Positions 1 through 7,153 of a DNA stretch of 32,675 nucleotides are shown in pieces; the first letter of the stretch is position 1; each line of letters starts with the position of its first letter. The translations under genes were made by a program, and so were the position numbers. Below the pieces are notes generated by a model that did not search any database, had not been told where the DNA came from, and was given only the letters and a program-made list of their open reading frames with translations. Source of the DNA: Scytonema sp. RU_4_4 (lineage in GTDB: Bacteria > Cyanobacteriota > Cyanobacteriia > Cyanobacteriales > Nostocaceae); NCBI GenBank assembly GCA_012031965.1, contig JAAUSC010000063.1:1-32675 (forward strand), in the 5' to 3' direction.

Positions 1-30
1 CACTTTCTATTCGGTTTTCACTACTTGCTG

Positions 31-62
31 AATGGTCTAACAATGGTCATTGTTAGACCATT
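31..62. repeat. Perfect inverted repeat, 15-bp arms
   Basis: Arms 31-45 (AATGGTCTAACAATG) and 48-62 (CATTGTTAGACCATT) are exact reverse complements around a 2-nt loop. It is the first of three palindromes upstream of the tnpB remnant. It may be a subterminal hairpin of an IS200/IS605-type element or part of a small interspersed repeat; the sequence does not decide between these. Confidence 0.7.
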
Positions 63-68
63 AACGAA

Positions 69-98
69 ATAAACCCCGTCCTTAAGGACGGGGTTTAT
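69..98. repeat. Perfect 30-bp palindrome
   Basis: ATAAACCCCGTCCTT is followed directly by its reverse complement, with no loop. The core CCCCGTCCTTAAGGACGGGG resembles GC-rich hairpins I recall next to tnpB loci in cyanobacteria. As RNA it would be a strong stem. A role as the left-end hairpin of the decayed transposon is inference. Confidence 0.7.
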
Positions 99-146
99 GC
101 CTAAACGAGATAGATGGTTTAAGGTTTTGCTTACGCATTGTCCCCT

Positions 147-222
147 AATTTTTTGGCAGTCCTCTAACATTATTAACTCGTCGGCAACACAGATCAACCA
201 GAAACAGGACTGCCAAAAAATT
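147..222. repeat. 17-bp perfect inverted repeat enclosing 42 bp
   Basis: AATTTTTTGGCAGTCCT at 147-163 is the exact reverse complement of 206-222. The enclosed 42 bp carries no recognisable gene. The spacing and arm length fit a tiny non-autonomous element or a large stem-loop. It ends 14 bp before the small ORF that precedes tnpB. Confidence 0.6.
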
Positions 223-236
223 TCGTGTAAGACCCC

Positions 237-359
237 GTGACTCAGCAAGAATTAGACAAGCTTCAAGCATACGCAGAGAAACAAGGTTGGAATATGTCTC
301 AAGCATTTAGAGAATGGATTAAGGAGTTACCTTGCTACTTGGATTCAAAACAGAACTAA
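237..359 (+). CDS. Small ORF preceding tnpB, 40 residues
   Basis: A GTG-started frame of 40 codons begins VTQQELDKLQAYAEKQG and ends LDSKQN. It overlaps the start of the tnpB remnant (332) in another frame. Short proteins of the type 'xxLxxLQAYAEKQGxxxSxxxRxxIKxLP' often precede tnpB genes in cyanobacteria, and I recall them as ribbon-helix-helix-like. No clear ribosome binding site is visible. It could be a remnant of the transposon's accessory ORF. Function is unknown. Confidence 0.45.
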   Translation: MTQQELDKLQAYAEKQGWNMSQAFREWIKELPCYLDSKQN

Positions 360-1416
360 AACTTAACAATCTACAGCGCACAGTATTGATAAAGCATTGT
401 GGTGTAGCACGCCATGCATGGAACTGGGGACTTTGTTTGACCAAACAAATCCTTGACCACAACAAGGTAAATCCCGATGACAAAATCAAATTTCCGACTG
501 CAATTGACCTGCACAAATGGTTGGTAGCATTAGTAAAATCTGAAAATGAATGGTACTACGAATGCTCGAAAAGTACTCCACAGCAAGCATTAATGGCTTT
601 GCGCGAATCCTGGAAACGATGTTTTAACAAGACTGCTGGTGTCCCAAAGTTCAAGAAGAAAGGCAAACGCGATTCTTTCACACTTGAAGGTACGGTCAAA
701 ATCTTAGGCAATAACCAAATCCAAGTGCCTGTGATTGGTGTTCTTAAAACTTATGAACGACTACCTTAAGTATTAACGAAATCTTGCACAATATCTCGCC
801 AAGCTGACAGATGGTTTCTGAGTTTTCGTTTGGAGGTCGAGACTCAAGACCATGGTAATACAGATGTCGTAGGTGTTGACCTTGGTGTCAAGACACTAGC
901 TACACTCTCAACAGGTGAGATGGTCTTAGGTGCAAAATCCTACAAAAAGCATGAAGCCAAACTTAGTAAAATGCAATGGTTACATCGCCAGAAAATCATT
1001 GGTTCAAATAACTGGAAAAAAGCGCAACTACAGATTGCTAGATGGCACAGGAAAGTAGCCAATATCCGCAAAGATACGTTGCACAAACTCACAACATTAC
1101 TTGCCAAAAACCACGGCGTAATTGTGATTGAAGACCTGAACGTATCAGGTATGATGGCTAACCGGAAGCTGGCAAAAGCAATAGCTGATATGAGCTTTTT
1201 TGAGTTCCGCAGACAATTGACCTACAAGTGTCAGTTGTATGGTTCCAAACTGGTTGTAGTTGATAGATGGTTCCCTAGTTCCAAAACTTGCTCAAATTGT
1301 GGAACAAAAAAGAAACACTCACGCTCGTTGAGCGAGTGTTTGAATGTGGTCAGTGCGAATTTACAATTGACCGTGATTTGAACGCTGCAATCAATTTGAA
1401 AAACGCGGTCAGTTAG
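332..1416 (+). pseudogene. tnpB: TnpB (IS200/IS605-type RNA-guided nuclease), disrupted
   Basis: TnpB proteins are RuvC-fold nucleases guided by a transposon-end RNA. The N-terminal part runs from 332 to an in-frame TAA at 767-769. The same frame continues beyond it with ISRQADRWFLSFRLEVE, so this looks like one nonsense change, probably CAA to TAA. RuvC motifs follow: VVGVDLGVKTLA (first Asp) and VIVIEDLNVSGM (Glu). After the first zinc-ribbon pair (CSNCG) the frame breaks in an A run at 1306-1311. Shifting back by one base restores the second pair (CGQC), then DRDLNAA with the third catalytic Asp, and a stop at 1414-1416. One lost A explains the shift. With both lesions the gene should be inactive unless they are sequence errors. 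No TnpA gene is nearby. Confidence 0.85.
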
Positions 1417-1540
1417 ACCGTATGAGCTTGTGGACTGGTTGAAGCCGACTTCACCAGGATGAAGCAAGAAGTAAACGAAACCCAAAGTCATTCAACTAGT
1501 ACAAGTACTTTCGATAGAAAAGTCTAGTTATGGGTAGTTA
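1417..1540 (+). ncRNA. Candidate tnpB 3' flank / reRNA (omega RNA) region and right end
   Basis: In IS200/IS605 elements the guide RNA is made from the 3' end of tnpB and the flank beyond it. Here the flank runs without an ORF and contains a pairing stretch (CTGGTTGAAGCCGACTTCACCAG at about 1435-1457: CTGGTGAAG-like arms). A short direct repeat, AGTTATGGGT, occurs twice at about 1526-1546. The exact RNA and element boundary cannot be read from sequence alone. The assignment rests on position only. Confidence 0.3.
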
Positions 1541-1661
1541 TGGGTAGGTTTTATGTAACGGTTGAGAAGTAAGGTTCACCACATACTAAACCATCCTGGA
1601 AGAGGCTTAGTGCTACATTTTGTTTATTTTTGCTGATTTGTGCTGCGAAATCTACAAAAAT

Positions 1662-1674
1662 ATTCTTGAAGAAT
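1662..1674. promoter_or_regulatory. Short perfect palindrome upstream of the 53-residue gene
   Basis: ATTCTTGAAGAAT, 63 nt before the start at 1737, is a perfect odd palindrome of the size of a dimeric regulator site. It may equally be chance in AT-rich DNA. No family is assigned. Confidence 0.2.
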
Positions 1675-1736
1675 CTCGCTATAGATGACGGCTCTTTGGT
1701 ATTTGTTAAGAAGTCTTTAAAGTAGGAGAGAACACA

Positions 1737-1898
1737 ATGACTGCTGATGCTAAAACAGTTCCCGCTGCCAAAAAAGTAGGCGAAGACGTTGCCAAAAGTA
1801 ATGCTAAACCTCCTTATCCCTTTCGTTTGAGTTGGGCTTTGGGGCTGTTAGCTCTCAACTTTCTCATGGCTGCCTATTATTTCCATATCATTGAATAG
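1737..1898 (+). CDS. Small single-pass membrane protein, 53 residues
   Basis: The frame begins MTADAKTVPAAKK and ends AAYYFHIIE. A strong ribosome binding site (AGGAGAG) lies 7-8 nt before the ATG. The first 26 residues are hydrophilic and rich in Lys and Ala. PPYPFR then leads into one hydrophobic helix (about residues 31-50). This layout resembles small subunits attached to thylakoid complexes, but it lacks the E-x-x-N and R motifs of high-light-inducible proteins, and I cannot name the family. The good ribosome binding site and the sensible topology argue that it is a real gene. It is followed by about 100 nt without a gene, then the convergent permease. Confidence 0.7.
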   Translation: MTADAKTVPAAKKVGEDVAKSNAKPPYPFRLSWALGLLALNFLMAAYYFHIIE

Positions 1899-2000
1899 TT
1901 AGGTAGAGCAGAGGAAACTCTTCGGTAGAGGGACTGGCTGTAAGAGGACTGTGGATGCTTCCCAATCTCGCTTTACCCAATCCCCAACCTTTGGTGTTGC

Positions 2001-2870
2001 TTAAATCGTACCTTTAAATAAACCTTTAGGACGAACGAGCAACACTAAAATCATGATGAATAGCGCGACTCCTTGTTTGTACTGAGAACCCAGCGGAGTA
2101 CTAGCACTTATTTCCTGGGCAATACCAATGATAAAAGCTGCTGCGATCGCCCCATAGGGATTGCCGATTCCTCCCAAAATAACAGAGGCAAATAAAGGTA
2201 AAATTAAGTACCAGCCCATATTTGGTCGCACGGCTGTAATCAAGCCGTACATACTTCCGCTCAAAGATGTCAAGCTACCAGCAATCACCCAAGTCCACAA
2301 GATAACTTGGTCTACATTAATACCAGAAACCCTAGCTAAGTCTAAATCGTCAGCAACAGCTCGCATTGCTTTGCCAATTTTGGTGTTTTGTAAAATGTAG
2401 TGTAGTACTACAATTGCGATGATAGCTAGGAACAGAACTAATAACTTGTTTTGTTCTACCTTCACACCAAGAATATCCATTGCAATAGGGACAGGCAAAT
2501 CGTAAGTTTTGTTACTACCACCCCAGACGAGGATAACGCCATTACGAAGGAATAAGGCAAGTCCGATAGAGATGATAATGAAAGTGGTGGAAGTCGCACG
2601 GATAGAACGCATATGAGACCATAGCAACTTTTCCGATAACAGCATTGCTGCTACTGTCCCAATCGCAGCGATCGCCATAGACAGCCAAATATTGACACCA
2701 AAAGTATTAATGAACAGCGTAAGATAAGCTCCCAATGTCATAAAGTCACCGTGAGCAAAGTTAGATAACCGTAAAATCCCGTAGGTGAGAGTGAGTCCAA
2801 CTGCTGCTAAAGCAATAATGCTCCCTAAAGCAATACCGTTGACAATTGATTGAGCGAGTAGTGCATTCAT
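2001..2870 (-). CDS. natD: Branched-chain/neutral amino acid ABC transporter permease (LivH/NatD type)
   Basis: This is an inner-membrane permease subunit of the HAAT-type amino acid ABC importers, 289 residues, the normal size. It has about eight hydrophobic segments. Family motifs are visible: LTLTYGILRLSNFAHGDF near the N terminus, GKAMRAVADDLDLARVSGI in the cytoplasmic loop that contacts the ATPases, and VILGGIGNPYGAIAAAFIIG near the C terminus, ending LLVRPKGLFKG. It closely resembles what I recall of cyanobacterial NatD, the LivH-type subunit of the N-I neutral amino acid permease. No binding protein, second permease or ATPase is next to it, so it stands alone, as Nat genes often do in cyanobacteria. 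It is divergent from the larE-like gene, with about 165 nt between them for both promoters. Confidence 0.9.
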   Translation of the reverse strand: MNALLAQSIVNGIALGSIIALAAVGLTLTYGILRLSNFAHGDFMTLGAYLTLFINTFGVNIWLSMAIAAIGTVAAMLLSEKLLWSHMRSIRATSTTFIIISIGLALFLRNGVILVWGGSNKTYDLPVPIAMDILGVKVEQNKLLVLFLAIIAIVVLHYILQNTKIGKAMRAVADDLDLARVSGINVDQVILWTWVIAGSLTSLSGSMYGLITAVRPNMGWYLILPLFASVILGGIGNPYGAIAAAFIIGIAQEISASTPLGSQYKQGVALFIMILVLLVRPKGLFKGTI

Positions 2871-3035
2871 AGTCTTTACTTAGTTTTCAGACATTACAGC
2901 ATAGAAATGACACAAAAGAATGTGTGGTGTATAAGTTATAACTGAAATCCTTAACCTGTATCTTTTTCCCTAATTCTTTTATCGCCCCCTAAAATGGAAT
3001 TCATAGGGTGCGGTACCATTTGGGCAAGATTGGAA

Positions 3036-3865
3036 ATGATGCTAACAGAAAAACTTGAGCAATTAAAAGCATTATTTTTGGAAATGGAGCGGGCAATGAT
3101 CGCCTACTCTGGTGGAGTGGATAGCACTTTGGTAGCCAAAGTGGCTTATGATGTTTTAGGCGATCGCGCTTTGGCTGTCACAGCTATGTCTCCCTCGCTG
3201 TTAAGCGAAGAGTTGGAAGACGCCTCTATTCAAGCAGCGACGATTGGGATTCCTCATCAAATCATTTCAACACACGAGATGGAAAATCCCAATTACACTT
3301 CCAACCCTGTGAATCGGTGTTATTTTGCAAAAGTGAACTGCACGACACTCTCAAACCCTTGGCGATTGAATTGGGTTATCCATACGTAGTGGATGGGGTC
3401 AACGCCGATGACTTACATGATTATCGCCCAGGAATTCAAGCAGCAAAAGAAAGAGGTGCGCGATCGCCCTTAGCAGAAATTGGTATTAGCAAAGCACAAG
3501 TTCGCCAAATTTCCAAAGAACTTGGTTTACCTTGGTGGGATAAACCTGCGCAACCTTGTCTGAGTTCGCGCTTTCCCTACGGTGAAGAGATTACCGTAGC
3601 CAAGCTACAACGAGTTGGTAGGGCAGAAATTTACTTGCGCAAGTTGGGTTATCAAAATTTGCGAGTGCGTTCTGAGGGAGAGACAGCACGAATTGAATTA
3701 CCACCAGAACAAATCAAAGAGTTTGTTTTAAAAAGTGATTTGCAATCAATTGTTTCTGCTTTTCAAGAGTTTGGTTTTATTTACGTGACATTAGATTTGG
3801 AAGGTTATCGTAGTGGGAAGTTAAATCAAGTTTTGAATCAAGAAATTGCGAGCGTTAAATCATAA
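3036..3865 (+). pseudogene. larE: LarE-like ATP-dependent sacrificial sulfur transferase, single frameshift
   Basis: LarE-type PP-loop enzymes activate a substrate with ATP and donate sulfur from a cysteine during nickel-pincer cofactor synthesis. The N-terminal part has the PP-loop AYSGGVDST and runs to NRCYFA. The next frame continues LFCKSELHDTLKP and then DGVNADDLHDYRPG, PCLSSRFPYGE (the Cys is probably the sulfur donor) and DLEGYRSGKLNQVL. The expected NRCYFCKSEL is restored by adding one T to the four-T run at 3323-3326, so a single base is missing. The product would be about 276 residues. The start is one of two adjacent ATGs at 3036 and 3039; an earlier ATG at 2994 adds an unlikely leader. 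The rest of the frame is intact, so this is either a sequencing indel or a very recent lesion. No larA, larB or larC is in view. Confidence 0.85.
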
Positions 3866-4042
3866 ATTGGCAGCAAAATCCTCTGGTGCATCAATTTTTA
3901 TCTGCTTCAATGTAGACATAAAACTAGGCTTTTTAGAGTGTTGTTTGGATTGTGTAAAATCTTTGATTAAGAGATATAGCTCATCTAGATATTCTTCGTT
4001 AAGGCTGTTGATTTCTGCTTGTATTTTTTCTTTTGTATTCAT
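3860..4042 (-). CDS. Orphan antitoxin-like small protein, 60 residues, probably shortened
   Basis: The frame from the ATG at 4042 reads MNTKEKIQAEINSLNEEYL and continues with DELYLLIKDF, ending IKIDAPEDFAANL. GAGG lies just before this ATG, which favours it over the upstream ATG at 4099. The helical, charged N terminus and the IDAPEDFAANL motif resemble antitoxins I recall beside PIN or RelE-like toxins in cyanobacteria. Those usually continue 10-15 residues past DFAANL, so this one looks truncated. Its stop overlaps the 3' end of the larE-like gene by 6 nt, so there is no room for a downstream toxin gene. DNA binding is inference. Confidence 0.55.
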   Translation of the reverse strand: MNTKEKIQAEINSLNEEYLDELYLLIKDFTQSKQHSKKPSFMSTLKQIKIDAPEDFAANL

Positions 4043-4216
4043 TTTGCCTCTTTTTTTTTCCGAATTATTGTAGACAATTTTAACATAGGGAATTGACATA
4101 GCTGAAATGCGTTCACGTGAAAGCTTACTAATTATGTTAATTTAGTTAACTTTGATTTCTTAAGAAACCGTTCTCAATTAGAATCCTTATAAACAAGTAT
4201 TTTAAATTTTCAATTT

Positions 4217-5100
4217 ATGAAACATAATTGGCGTTCGCGTAGCGGCTGCTTTGCAGCATCGCCTTTTAGGCAGCTCCTTGCTGGAGCATTAACTTCTTGG
4301 AGCGGCTCTTTTGCAGCATCGCGTAACGTGCGTAAAGCGCATTCGCTTTTTTTATTCACCTTACCCCTATACATCATAGGGAATTTAACTTCTATAAATA
4401 CAGTCACAGCGCAGCTATCCGCGCCAATACGGGAGGAGGACAGGGCAATATTACCCTGAATTCTCGCGACTTAATCTTGCGCCACAACAGCAACATCAGG
4501 ACTGAAGCTAGAGGTACGGCTGATGGAGGTAACATTACCATCAACACTGGCAACTTAGTTGCCCTAGAAGATAGCAATATCACTGCTAATGCGGAAAAAG
4601 GCTTTGGGGGGAGAATCTCCATCACCGCTCAAGGTATATTTCGTTCCCCAGACAGTGATATCACCGCCACTTCTGAAGCTGGTCCGCAATTCAGTGGTAT
4701 TGTGCAATTTAACACACCAGAAACTGACCCCAGCCAAGGATTATTTGAATTACCAGAAACTGTCATCGACCCCGCACAGCAGATAGCTCAAAATCCCTGT
4801 CTACGAGGAGGTGGCGAATTTACCATCACCGGACGTGGCGGATTTCCATCTAATCCCAATAAAATCCTCAGCAGTGATAACGTACGCGTTGATTTAGTCA
4901 AGCCTGTCGCCAGTAAGGTGAATTCAACAAGTACAACTAAGAGTCAGCCATCTACCAGTGCAACTGACAAACCTATAGTCCCTGCACGAGGATGGATATT
5001 CAATGAAAAAGGTGAGGTCACGCTGGTCGCTTATGACCCCACCAAGACTGGTGTACAACGCTCCTCACCAACACCTGCGAGTTGTGCTGCAGTGAGATAG
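4217..5100 (+). pseudogene. Filamentous haemagglutinin-like secreted protein, remnant with large internal deletion
   Basis: The 3' part, open from about 4408 to 5100, encodes the C-terminal third of a TPS-type beta-helix protein. It has repeats such as GGNITINTGNLVALEDSNI and GFGGRISITAQGI, then the tail motif PARGWIFNEKGEVTLVAYDP, which I know from cyanobacterial haemagglutination-domain proteins. Upstream, an ATG at 4217 starts MKHNW. After a palindromic repeat the same frame gives a hydrophobic stretch (LFLFTLPLYIIGNLTS ending in TVTAQ) that looks like the end of a signal peptide. The two parts are in different frames, joining near 4408-4440. The whole secretion and haemagglutination domain is missing; full-length relatives are usually 700 residues or more. 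No partner transporter gene is nearby. I infer a dead gene formed by repeat insertion and internal deletion. Confidence 0.7.
4231..4346. repeat. GC-rich palindromic interspersed repeat inside the haemagglutinin remnant
   Basis: The segment contains GCGTTCGCGTAGCGGCTGCT and several inverted GC-rich pieces (GCTGCTTTGCAGC, CTCCTTGCTGGAG). The GCGTTCGCGTAGCG core recurs at 5252-5265. Such elements are dispersed in Nostocales genomes. It interrupts the putative signal-peptide coding region while keeping that frame open. Confidence 0.65.
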
Positions 5101-5149
5101 TCATGAGCGCGAATCCAACGTAGGGTGGGTACTCTCGTGAACAACAAGA

Positions 5150-5176
5150 TTCCCAACTTCTCTAAAAAGTTGGGAA
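5150..5176. terminator. Stem-loop after the haemagglutinin remnant
   Basis: TTCCCAACTT (5150-5159) pairs with AAGTTGGGAA (5167-5176) around a 7-nt loop, 50 nt past the stop at 5100. No T tract follows on the plus strand, so a termination role is uncertain. Confidence 0.4.
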
Positions 5177-5223
5177 CATGATTGAGAAACTAATCATGGT
5201 AAGTGGACTGGATGAACCAAGAA

Positions 5224-5301
5224 TCCCACGGCTTTATGTGAAAACAAGCGATAGCGTTCGCGTAGCGTGCGCCTTAGCGCATAGTTTTCATAGCCGTGGG
5301 A
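5224..5301. repeat. Long hairpin with a GC-rich repeat nested in its loop
   Basis: TCCCACGGCT (5224-5233) pairs with AGCCGTGGGA (5292-5301), and GAAAAC near 5240-5245 pairs with GTTTTC near 5284-5289. The interior holds GCGTTCGCGTAGCG and further inverted pieces. The outer arms resemble right-end hairpins of IS200/IS605 elements I recall in cyanobacteria. It lies immediately beyond the mrpB stop on the minus strand and could end Mrp transcription. Confidence 0.55.
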
Positions 5302-5309
5302 GTGTCAAC

Positions 5310-5969
5310 TCACAACAATCCCCGATAATGAATAAAAACCAAAATAACCGCCCACGACCCCAACGCGACTTTGACTGCGACTAGGATGTTGAGTAGGGGG
5401 ATAACCCCGCCGCTGAAAAGTGCGCCCAACTCTCCGTGTGGTAGTTCTACTCCAGCCAGAGTGATAACTGACAGGACAACGAAAATAAGAACCGAAACCT
5501 TCTCCCATGTAGCGGCGTGCCAGCGCTTGTAGATCGCCTGCATCCACTCCGTTGATGAGGTAATCGCCACTAGTCCGATCGCCGTTCCACCTGCCACCCC
5601 AGCCGCAAAACCACCGCCCGGACTCAGATGACCCCGAATCGCCAGCTCGATACCCACCAACGCGGCAATAGTCGCTCCCAGACGCGCCATAACAATGGAG
5701 GGTTGATCGGTGAACTGATAGATTGCGCAGAACGATCTCTCATTCGCCAGCAGAAAATGGGCACCCATTACCGCAATCGTAAATACCACCACTTCAAAGA
5801 TAGTGTCAAACAGCCGATTCCTAAGAATGATAGCCGTAACCGCATTGGGTACCCCACTATCTTGTACAACTGATTCGACGATCGACAGCGATAAGTCCGG
5901 TGACGGATTGGGCATGACGAGGAATTTGATGAACAGCGCTATCCCCGCTGCAATGTAGACCCATTTCAT
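5310..5969 (-). CDS. mrpB: Na+/H+ antiporter subunit MrpB (MnhB-like)
   Basis: This is a 219-residue membrane protein of the Mrp multi-subunit monovalent cation/proton antiporter. An N-terminal region of about 90 residues has helices and the segment NRLFDTIFEVVVFTIAVMG. A MnhB domain follows, with the signature HLSPGGGFAAGVAGGTAIGL, then two more helices. Its ATG overlaps the stop of the preceding mrpA-like gene by 4 nt (ATGA), which suggests translational coupling. It is the last gene of the operon, and a large hairpin (5224-5301) follows the stop. The order E-F-G-A-B matches what I recall from Anabaena, where C and D genes precede E. Confidence 0.9.
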   Translation of the reverse strand: MKWVYIAAGIALFIKFLVMPNPSPDLSLSIVESVVQDSGVPNAVTAIILRNRLFDTIFEVVVFTIAVMGAHFLLANERSFCAIYQFTDQPSIVMARLGATIAALVGIELAIRGHLSPGGGFAAGVAGGTAIGLVAITSSTEWMQAIYKRWHAATWEKVSVLIFVVLSVITLAGVELPHGELGALFSGGVIPLLNILVAVKVALGSWAVILVFIHYRGLL

Positions 5970-6634
5970 TTATGTTCCTCCCCTGAGTCTGGTGCATTTA
6001 CATAGGTCAAGATTGTCGCTGGTGACGAAAGTTCGGCTTGCATAATCTCATAAAGGCGTTGAACTCTGGTCACGGTGTGATAGGGTTGCTTGTCGGCTCC
6101 ACGCGCTGTGTGGTCTTGATCATCGTGTTCCGATCGCGATTGTCGGGCACAGGTCGCATGGACTTCTTTGTCCATCAGCGCCCGGTGCAAAGCCTCCGTA
6201 TTCGTGTACGGGACGAGTTCAAGACGCATGTAGTGTTTGCCAAAAATTGTTCGTAAGTCATCCATCAGTTGCTCAAAATGGCTATACTCCTGCGGGGTCG
6301 CTACGCGCCGAGAGTGTCTGTCCGGAGGACTTACGGCTTTGTCGTCTCGTAGAGACTCGTCATCTGTTTCGATTGACCCGTCTTCGAGTACGCCAAGACG
6401 CATAACCAGCGATGAACGCACCGCGATCGCATACAACGTAATCGCCAGCAGGGTACCCATCAATGCTTGGGTTAAAGCAACATCCGCTGCCCCCAAAACC
6501 GCATATACCAATGCTGCGATCGCTCCCACTATTCCCTGGATTACCAGGGCATGGTATGGATTGACCTGAAGTACCAGCATGAACGCAGACAACGGCAGCA
6601 GGGCAGTGATGACATAGAGATAGATATCATTCAT
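5966..6634 (-). CDS. mrpA: Mrp antiporter subunit with DUF4040 (MrpA C-terminal/MbhD-like)
   Basis: The product is about 222 residues. Its N-terminal half has three or four helices, with the conserved stretch YAVLGAADVALTQALMGTLL, typical of the DUF4040/MbhD segment found at the C terminus of large MrpA proteins. In cyanobacteria this segment is often a separate short 'MrpA'. The second half is hydrophilic. It includes a low-complexity part rich in Arg, Asp and His (about residues 160-190) that I do not recognise as conserved. I chose the ATG at 6634 because GGGGG precedes it by 5 nt and it overlaps the mrpG stop by 8 nt; the ATG at 6649 lies deeper within mrpG. It has no proton-translocating MrpA N-terminal domain. 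Confidence 0.8.
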   Translation of the reverse strand: MNDIYLYVITALLPLSAFMLVLQVNPYHALVIQGIVGAIAALVYAVLGAADVALTQALMGTLLAITLYAIAVRSSLVMRLGVLEDGSIETDDESLRDDKAVSPPDRHSRRVATPQEYSHFEQLMDDLRTIFGKHYMRLELVPYTNTEALHRALMDKEVHATCARQSRSEHDDQDHTARGADKQPYHTVTRVQRLYEIMQAELSSPATILTYVNAPDSGEEHK

Positions 6635-6905
6635 TGCTACCCCCGCCACTGGAACAGTATGCTAACACATACCCCAGCACTGTATTCCAGATTGCCAAGG
6701 TGATGAGTCCGAGGATGAGCAGCGACCATTCGCTAGGTCTCTTCAGAAGCAGCCCGACGATGATACTCATCGATCCAAGCGTATCTGCAACCGAAAGACT
6801 ATGTAGCTTGAATAACACCGAGCGATGACCGACTAGGGGAAAGGTTCCCCAAAACCAAAAGACGATTCCTAGACCTATGCAGGTATAACTGAGTACGTCG
6901 ATCAT
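6627..6905 (-). CDS. mrpG: Na+/H+ antiporter subunit MrpG (MnhG/PhaG-like)
   Basis: A 92-residue protein with three hydrophobic segments. The family motif lies in VLFKLHSLSVADTLGS (the usual form has R-L-H near D-T-L-G). MrpG is a small accessory subunit needed to assemble the antiporter. It overlaps mrpF by 4 nt upstream and the mrpA-like gene by 8 nt downstream. The tail SSGGGSNE is encoded by the G-rich stretch that also serves as the next gene's ribosome binding site. Confidence 0.85.
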   Translation of the reverse strand: MIDVLSYTCIGLGIVFWFWGTFPLVGHRSVLFKLHSLSVADTLGSMSIIVGLLLKRPSEWSLLILGLITLAIWNTVLGYVLAYCSSGGGSNE

Positions 6906-7153
6906 AGTTCATTCATACGTTTCAGGACTTGTGCCAATAACATTAATCCGGCATTACCCACACTCAGGATGATTACCCCTGTAACACCGAGCATCCAATC
7001 ATCCCGTAAGACGGATACAACCAGGAGCATGATTGATGTCTTGGTCGCAATACTTGAAAATGCCAACATCTTCTGCCAGATATTCTCATCCTGCCAAGCT
7101 TCGTAAATGGGTATGAGCAGAGCCAGAATCATTGCAATCAGTATCAGGTTCAT
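6902..7153 (-). CDS. mrpF: Na+/H+ antiporter subunit MrpF (MnhF/PhaF-like)
   Basis: An 83-residue protein with three hydrophobic helices, the normal size for MrpF. Between helices 1 and 2 lies a segment with charged residues (AWQDENIWQKMLAFSSIATK), as in the family. The ATG overlaps the mrpE stop by 4 nt, and its own stop overlaps the mrpG ATG by 4 nt, so the three are almost certainly translated from one transcript. Sequence conservation in this subunit is low; the assignment leans on gene order and topology. Confidence 0.85.
   Translation of the reverse strand: MNLILIAMILALLIPIYEAWQDENIWQKMLAFSSIATKTSIMLLVVSVLRDDWMLGVTGVIILSVGNAGLMLLAQVLKRMNEL

Noticed and set aside
21-248. 75-residue minus-strand frame at the left edge
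   Set aside because: It spans three palindromes and has no family resemblance; it is best explained as repeat-derived.
1737-1898. High-light-inducible or Psb34-like protein
   Set aside because: It lacks the E-x-x-N-x-R motif of Hlips, and the sequence does not match what I remember of Psb34, so no name is given.
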